Below, piece after piece: positions 55,401 through 61,400 of a DNA stretch of 64,000 bases. The DNA is taken from positions 100,791,001-100,855,000 of the forward strand of contig NC_060207.1 of assembly GCF_021130785.1 (NCBI RefSeq). Direction: 5' to 3'. The DNA comes from Homalodisca vitripennis. Its lineage: Eukaryota; Arthropoda; Insecta; Hemiptera; Cicadellidae. Below the pieces are notes generated by a model. The model was not told the DNA's origin. It searched no databases and saw only the letters and a program-made list of their open reading frames with translations. The translations under genes were made by a program, and so were the position numbers. How positions within the stretch are numbered: the first letter of the stretch is position 1; the number at the start of each line of letters is the position of its first letter.

Positions 55401-58400
55401 AGAGTGGGAGAAATCCCATCTCCCTGTCTTACTCCAGTGTTGATAAGGAAGTTTTCCGACATTTCTCCATCTATTCTTATTTTGGCCTTTGAGTCACTTA
55501 TACACATTTTTGACAGTCTTATCAGTTTTTGCGGGATTCCATGTTTTTCCATCTTCTTGAATAGAGCATTCCTATCTATGCTGTCATAAGCTTTCTTGAA
55601 GTCTATAAAAGAACTACCAAGGTAAAATTATGACACATGTGCTGTTGTGTGCTGTATACTTTTTACTAGGTAAGGTCTACATTTTAAATATTGTATACTA
55701 CTACTGAATGTTCTTATTTAAATCTTCAATATACTTGAAACTGTTATTTTTCATAGTTAACTCCTCTTAAGTACATTTATATCAAATGTTCCTCCTACCG
55801 TAAAATCATATAAACATATTGCCATTATAAAGTGATTTTCAGATGAAGGACTTTTTATATAGATGAAGGGAAAGTGGTTTTTTTTAAATATTCTTCGCAA
55901 TTAGAAAAAATACAGAGAAGATTTTAGACATAAGCTGTTAATGAATAAATTAAATTGTCTTAACTGATAATGCTGCCTGAGATAATAATATTGTGGTGTT
56001 GTAGGGATATGACTCGGCCAGTGAGTCTACAGAAGGAACGTTTGGAGGACAGGTTGAGAGAGCACAGAGTGCTACAGTCGGACATAGACAGTCACCAGCC
56101 AAGCGTGGAAAGCGTGAGTCGAACTGCTCAGGATCTTATTAACACTGCTAGCAACCCCAGGCTCGCAAAGAAGATTGAGACCAAGACCAGAGATGTTGTG
56201 ACAAGGTAAACACAAAATTACAATTGATTCCAAACAATGGTTTTTTGTTTGGTCTACCTGAAAATATTTAATTGTTTGATCTTGTATGTTCAAACGAACA
56301 ATTCAAATCGTGTGATGGAATCAGCTAGGATTCAGATGTTGTTAATCAATTTAGCGGGTGTATGTTGTATTTTTCATTTTCATTTAAATTTTGGTTTTTT
56401 ATTTAATTATACATACAAAAAAAGTGGCCACAACTTCTATAAACTTAAGCGAGCGTTTGAATCGTTCTCCTCGTTTTGAATTGTTCTTATTTTCTGTACT
56501 ATTAATGTAAAACACAGACTTTACTTTATTTAATATAAAATTTAACTTCACAAAACACATTTATTCATTATTTTTATTAAATAAATTTAATTTAATCTTT
56601 AATCAAGTTACATTTATCATCAAACTGAAATGTATTTCAATTCCACTTTTCAAGCTCTAGATAAATTGTTGCGGGATGTGTCTCTGGCTTTGGAGGATAA
56701 GGCCTTTGCTCAAGCCACTATGTGTGACTTGAGCAGGGCTTTTGATTGTGTAAACCATAATGATCTTATAAGGAAGTTGGCATATTACGGTTTTGGTCAA
56801 ATGCCGATTTTATTTTTTGAGTCTTACCTTAATAACAGAAAACAAAAAGTTTGCATTGAGGAAAGCTGGTCTCATGAAGTAATCGTGAAGTACGGAGTCC
56901 CGCAAGGATCCATACTTGGACCTTTGCTGTTTTTAATTTGTATAAATGATCTGCCTGCTTCAATTACAGCTTCAACCATCCTTTATGCAGACGACACTAC
57001 ATTTTTAAATATTAGCAAAGATTTAAGTGAACTTAGTTTAATTTCAAAAAATTCTATTTCAGATGCTTCAAATTGGTTCACGAGCAATGGTTTCTTATTG
57101 AATGAATCAAAAACGCACAATATTATTTTCAGTACGAGGACAGTTGACAGTCGTAACTTAAACATTAGTCTCTCAGACAATGTAAAATTCCTCGGAGTAT
57201 ACATTGATAGAAACATGAACTGGGACTCTCATATTACGTATATTTCTTCTAAATTGTCAAGAGTAGTTTACCTCCTTAGGCGACTAACCTTTTCTGTTAG
57301 CACCGACTATGTCAAAACCGCCTACTTTGCATTTTTTCAATCAATACTTAGATATGGGCTGGTTGCATGGGGCAATGGTAGTAAGATCAATGACATACTG
57401 ATCCTCCAAAAAAAGGCCATAAGAATTATATCCAAATCATCTAGCATAGAACACTGTAAACCGCTATTTAGATTACTAAACATTCAAACTGTCATAAACC
57501 TGTATCTATTTGATTTAATTCAATATATTTTCCAAAATCCAAATTTAATAAAGCCCATTGGTGATACCCATTCACACAATACAAGATGCAAGAATTTATC
57601 AAAAATAAAATTTAATAGATTAAGTAAAACTTTAAAGAGTCATCAGGTACTTTCCCTGAAGGTATATAACCATCTGTCACATTTAATCCCAAAGTTTGAC
57701 AAAACACTTTTCTTAAAGAAATATTATTTATGGCTTTTGGAGAACCCATTCTACTCTGTAGAGGAATTTTTCTCCAATAAGTCTGTTTTGTTTTAATAAG
57801 ATTATGTTATGTTTTCAATACAGATACATCGATGTAACTACAGTGGTACCATTGTTATTTACTGTATAGTTCTTTGCATTGCCAAATAATGTAAATTATT
57901 ATTAAATTACATTAAGTACATTAATGCTGATATTGTTGATGTAACTGTGTTGAAACTTTTAACTTTTAACTATCTATGTTGGACTTGGCTACCAGAATAT
58001 GCTGTATTTATGACTTTGTCAATGATCATGAGATTTATACGACAATAAAGTGATTTTGATTTTGATTTGATTTTGATTTAAATTGTGGTAATATTTAATG
58101 ATAGTTATTTAATTCATTTCTAAAAATGTATATTTGATAATAATAATTGATTGATTGATCCACTTCAACTTGTGTCAATTTTGAAAAATCACTTTTTAGA
58201 CCAAATCTTTGTTATATTTTTTAATTTGAACAAATATTGTGATTCAGTCAAAGGCCCAATTCACTAAGAAAGATAATTGAAGAACTGAAATTTTGTGGTA
58301 CCTCTCAGTTGTATATTAAGTGTTCAAGTTCAAGTTAAAAACTCCTTATTCAAGTCAACATTTCAATACATAAATCTCACAGATCCCAATGCGCCTCACA

Positions 58401-61400
58401 GGGTGCGTGCGGGAAAAGTAGTTGTCAGTTAACATGTTACAAGTTTTGAAACATTTTGCAATCGTCCATTTTTATCTTCCACCACCATTAATTTTTCACC
58501 CAATAGAAAAAAGAGAAAATTCAATTTCAGAAACATTACACAATTTTCAGGTTAATCATTATATAAAAATTGTGAGCATAAAGCATCATTTGACAACAAT
58601 AAATAATAAACTATTGTTTGCCATGGTAAGTAATAACAATTTTTATAAACTAAGTAAACTATGTACTAGGATGATCTATAGCGGTAAATTAACTATGAAA
58701 AATGCCAATAAAAGTAAAAGTTACGGTAACTATAATATAATACAGTATGTTATATAATAATAACAAGTTAATCATTTAATAAAATTTGAAGCAGAAAAGG
58801 CATATAACAATAAAATGAACTATAAATAATTAACAATAAAATAACAATAACATTTAAATAATAATAATAATTTCATTAATTCTATAAACTATGAAGTAGA
58901 AAAGGCGTATAACAAGAAATAAACTATGAAGAGTTAACAATAAAATAATATAGCTACAGCAATGTAACAAATTAACATTATAAATTAAAAACAGTACAAA
59001 TAAAAATAAACTAAAACATAAGTGTGACACTGTAGTCAATGAAAATGGTGTATGGCTACATTCTAAGTTCCTTGAAGAATTGGAATCATATCCATAATGT
59101 AAATGAAAATTGGACATCAAAACTCATCTAAGAAAATTCTGTACCTAGTTGTTAGTAAAAGAAGAATTAGGCTCAAATGTTAAATTGATTAAAGAATATT
59201 TGACTGATTAGTAAAAATGTGCTTAACTTATTTAAAATTTATTTCATCTCATACTCGTCGTAATTTGACTTTGGTGACTAAAAGCATAAATGAAATATAA
59301 TTATTCGGCATATATGCTAAAATATTTGATTAATTCTCTTACTTGATCCTAGATACGAGAAGCTCCAGGACAAGTGTCACCGCCTGGGAGAGAGCTTGTC
59401 AGAGGTGCATCATGCACTCTGTTCATTCAGTGGAGAGGCTGCTGAGCTGGAGCGGTGGTTGGGCGAGGCTAGTGAGGCCCTGAGTGAGGCTACCACAGTT
59501 GCACGTGTCGACGAACTGTGTAAACAGCGTGACTCGCGTAAGGACCGACTCGAAACGACACTACGTGATGGACGGACACTCATCAGTAAGAAGGACGTAA
59601 CAGACACTGGCAATGTCCGGGATAGAGTGAAGGTTCGTGATATGATTGTTACAAAATACTCCTAAAGTTTTTATGTATAATCTATCTATTTGTATAATAA
59701 CAGTAAGTTGATATTCAAAATAAGTTTTGGCTGGCTTTGTTACCTGCTATACTAGTATTTGAACTTGTTCTGTTTAGAAAAGGGAACAAAAAGGGCAATC
59801 TGTTTTGCTTCTTAAATATATTAAATAAATTACTGTTATTTTGTGAAGGAAAATAATAATACTGCCAGAATAGCTATTGGATAGTAGAAACTTCTGTAGG
59901 TACTATACATGTTTTCACAAGTTTTGTACAATTTAAGGAATGTTTTCGCTATTTGTTATAAGAAGGCATCCATCTTTATAAGGATTAGGCTCTACATCTT
60001 GTTTAATTTCTTTCAGAGGACTAATTTAAATTGAAGATCTAACAATTACCAATATGTTTATGTGAAAGTAAATTTTGAAGTCCCTATGAAAATCTCACTT
60101 ATCCATAATTTTAATAATTTATATGAATGAACACCAAGTTTATGTGACTGGATTTGTGAATATCATATAGGAAAATTGTACTGTGGTTTTTTAGGGTTTG
60201 GAGACACAATGGAGGGAGCTGAACCTGCTGTTGGAGGACCGACAACGCTTGGGAAAGGCTCGCACAGAACAGCTGATGGCCTATGAGAAGCTGAGAGACC
60301 AGGTTTTGGCTTGGCTACAGAACATCGAGACCCGGGTGTCACGGTTGGAACCAGTATCTGTGGAGATGGACACTATCAAGAAGCAGATTGACGAGCTCAA
60401 GGTATATATTCTTCCGTTGCTTTGTAGACCTGGTTGTGGGTCTAATTTTGTGCTAAATATATTGTGAACAGATAAAAAGTGCATGATCAAAGCACAGACA
60501 GGATTTGAACCTGCACTATCTCTAACTCAGATTCACAGTCCAACGTCTTAGACTGCTCGGTCTTCGGCAATCTCAAGTTGTTAGGAAATAAATTTAGATT
60601 GAAGTACAGACCATTGAGGAACACTAATTAAATAATTATCAAATCATTTGAGATTAGTTAAAAAGATACTTATTACAGTATAAAGTAGCATTAATTACAG
60701 TTACAAGTATAGAAAATAAAAAGACTTGGTTAGTTTTAAAATTAAATGTTTACTTTATCTGTTCATAAAAGAGAAAATGTTTTATCTATTATAATATAGT
60801 CATAGTAATTTGTAAGTTATGCTTTGTTAATCTACTTGTACAATTAGTATTTCTAAACTACAGTCTTACAGTCTTTTTTTTCTGCAGATGAATAATCAAT
60901 GATTTGTAATGATAAAAAGTGTATGAAAAATAATTTATTTAATTTTAATTGAGTATATTCTTTTAAGTACATCACAAGTTTTCTTGTGAGAACTAAATGA
61001 TTTACACTGTTAGTACAAAATCCTAAGAAAGGTTACTTGCAAGAAAGTTGCAAATGACAACACATACGTGATGGCCGTTGAATGTTTCAGCCCATTGTGA
61101 AGGAACACAGAGACTATGGAATGACTATAGACAAGGTGATGGACCTGGGAAATGCATACGATGCACTGGTTCGGCCTGAGTCGCCCACACGGCGCAGGAG
61201 TTCGGTTAGTCCAGTGAAACGAACCTCTGTTACAGCCAGTCCTTGTGAGTATGTCCTAACTGGGCAAATAATTTATTTACAACTTTTGTATCGTACCAAA
61301 TGTTAACAACAAAACCTGGAAATAATTGTTTAAAATTTATTTTATACTTATTCATTTTTTTAGTTAAAAGGGCTATTTTTTCAAAAAGATTGTGGTATTT

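Larger units (their letters stand above)
56206..59352 (+). other. intron 25 (3.1 kb)
   Basis: Contains the Jockey-like LINE (56630-58078). Downstream, 58320-58400 has TTCAAGTTCAAGTT, possibly the 3' tail of a minus-strand retroposon, and 58780-58960 has two diverged copies of a roughly 100-bp AT-rich unit (GAAGYAGAAAAGGCRTATAACAA). A 111-codon ORF at 58422-58757 is I/N/K-rich and not recognised. Confidence 0.5.

Noticed and set aside
58422..58757. 111-codon ORF in intron 25
   Set aside because: I/N/K-rich composition typical of AT-rich noncoding DNA; no motif.
60478..60580. Functional tRNA gene on the minus strand
   Set aside because: A- and B-box-like strings exist, but the acceptor stem does not pair and the anticodon would not match the Leu/Ser-type body.
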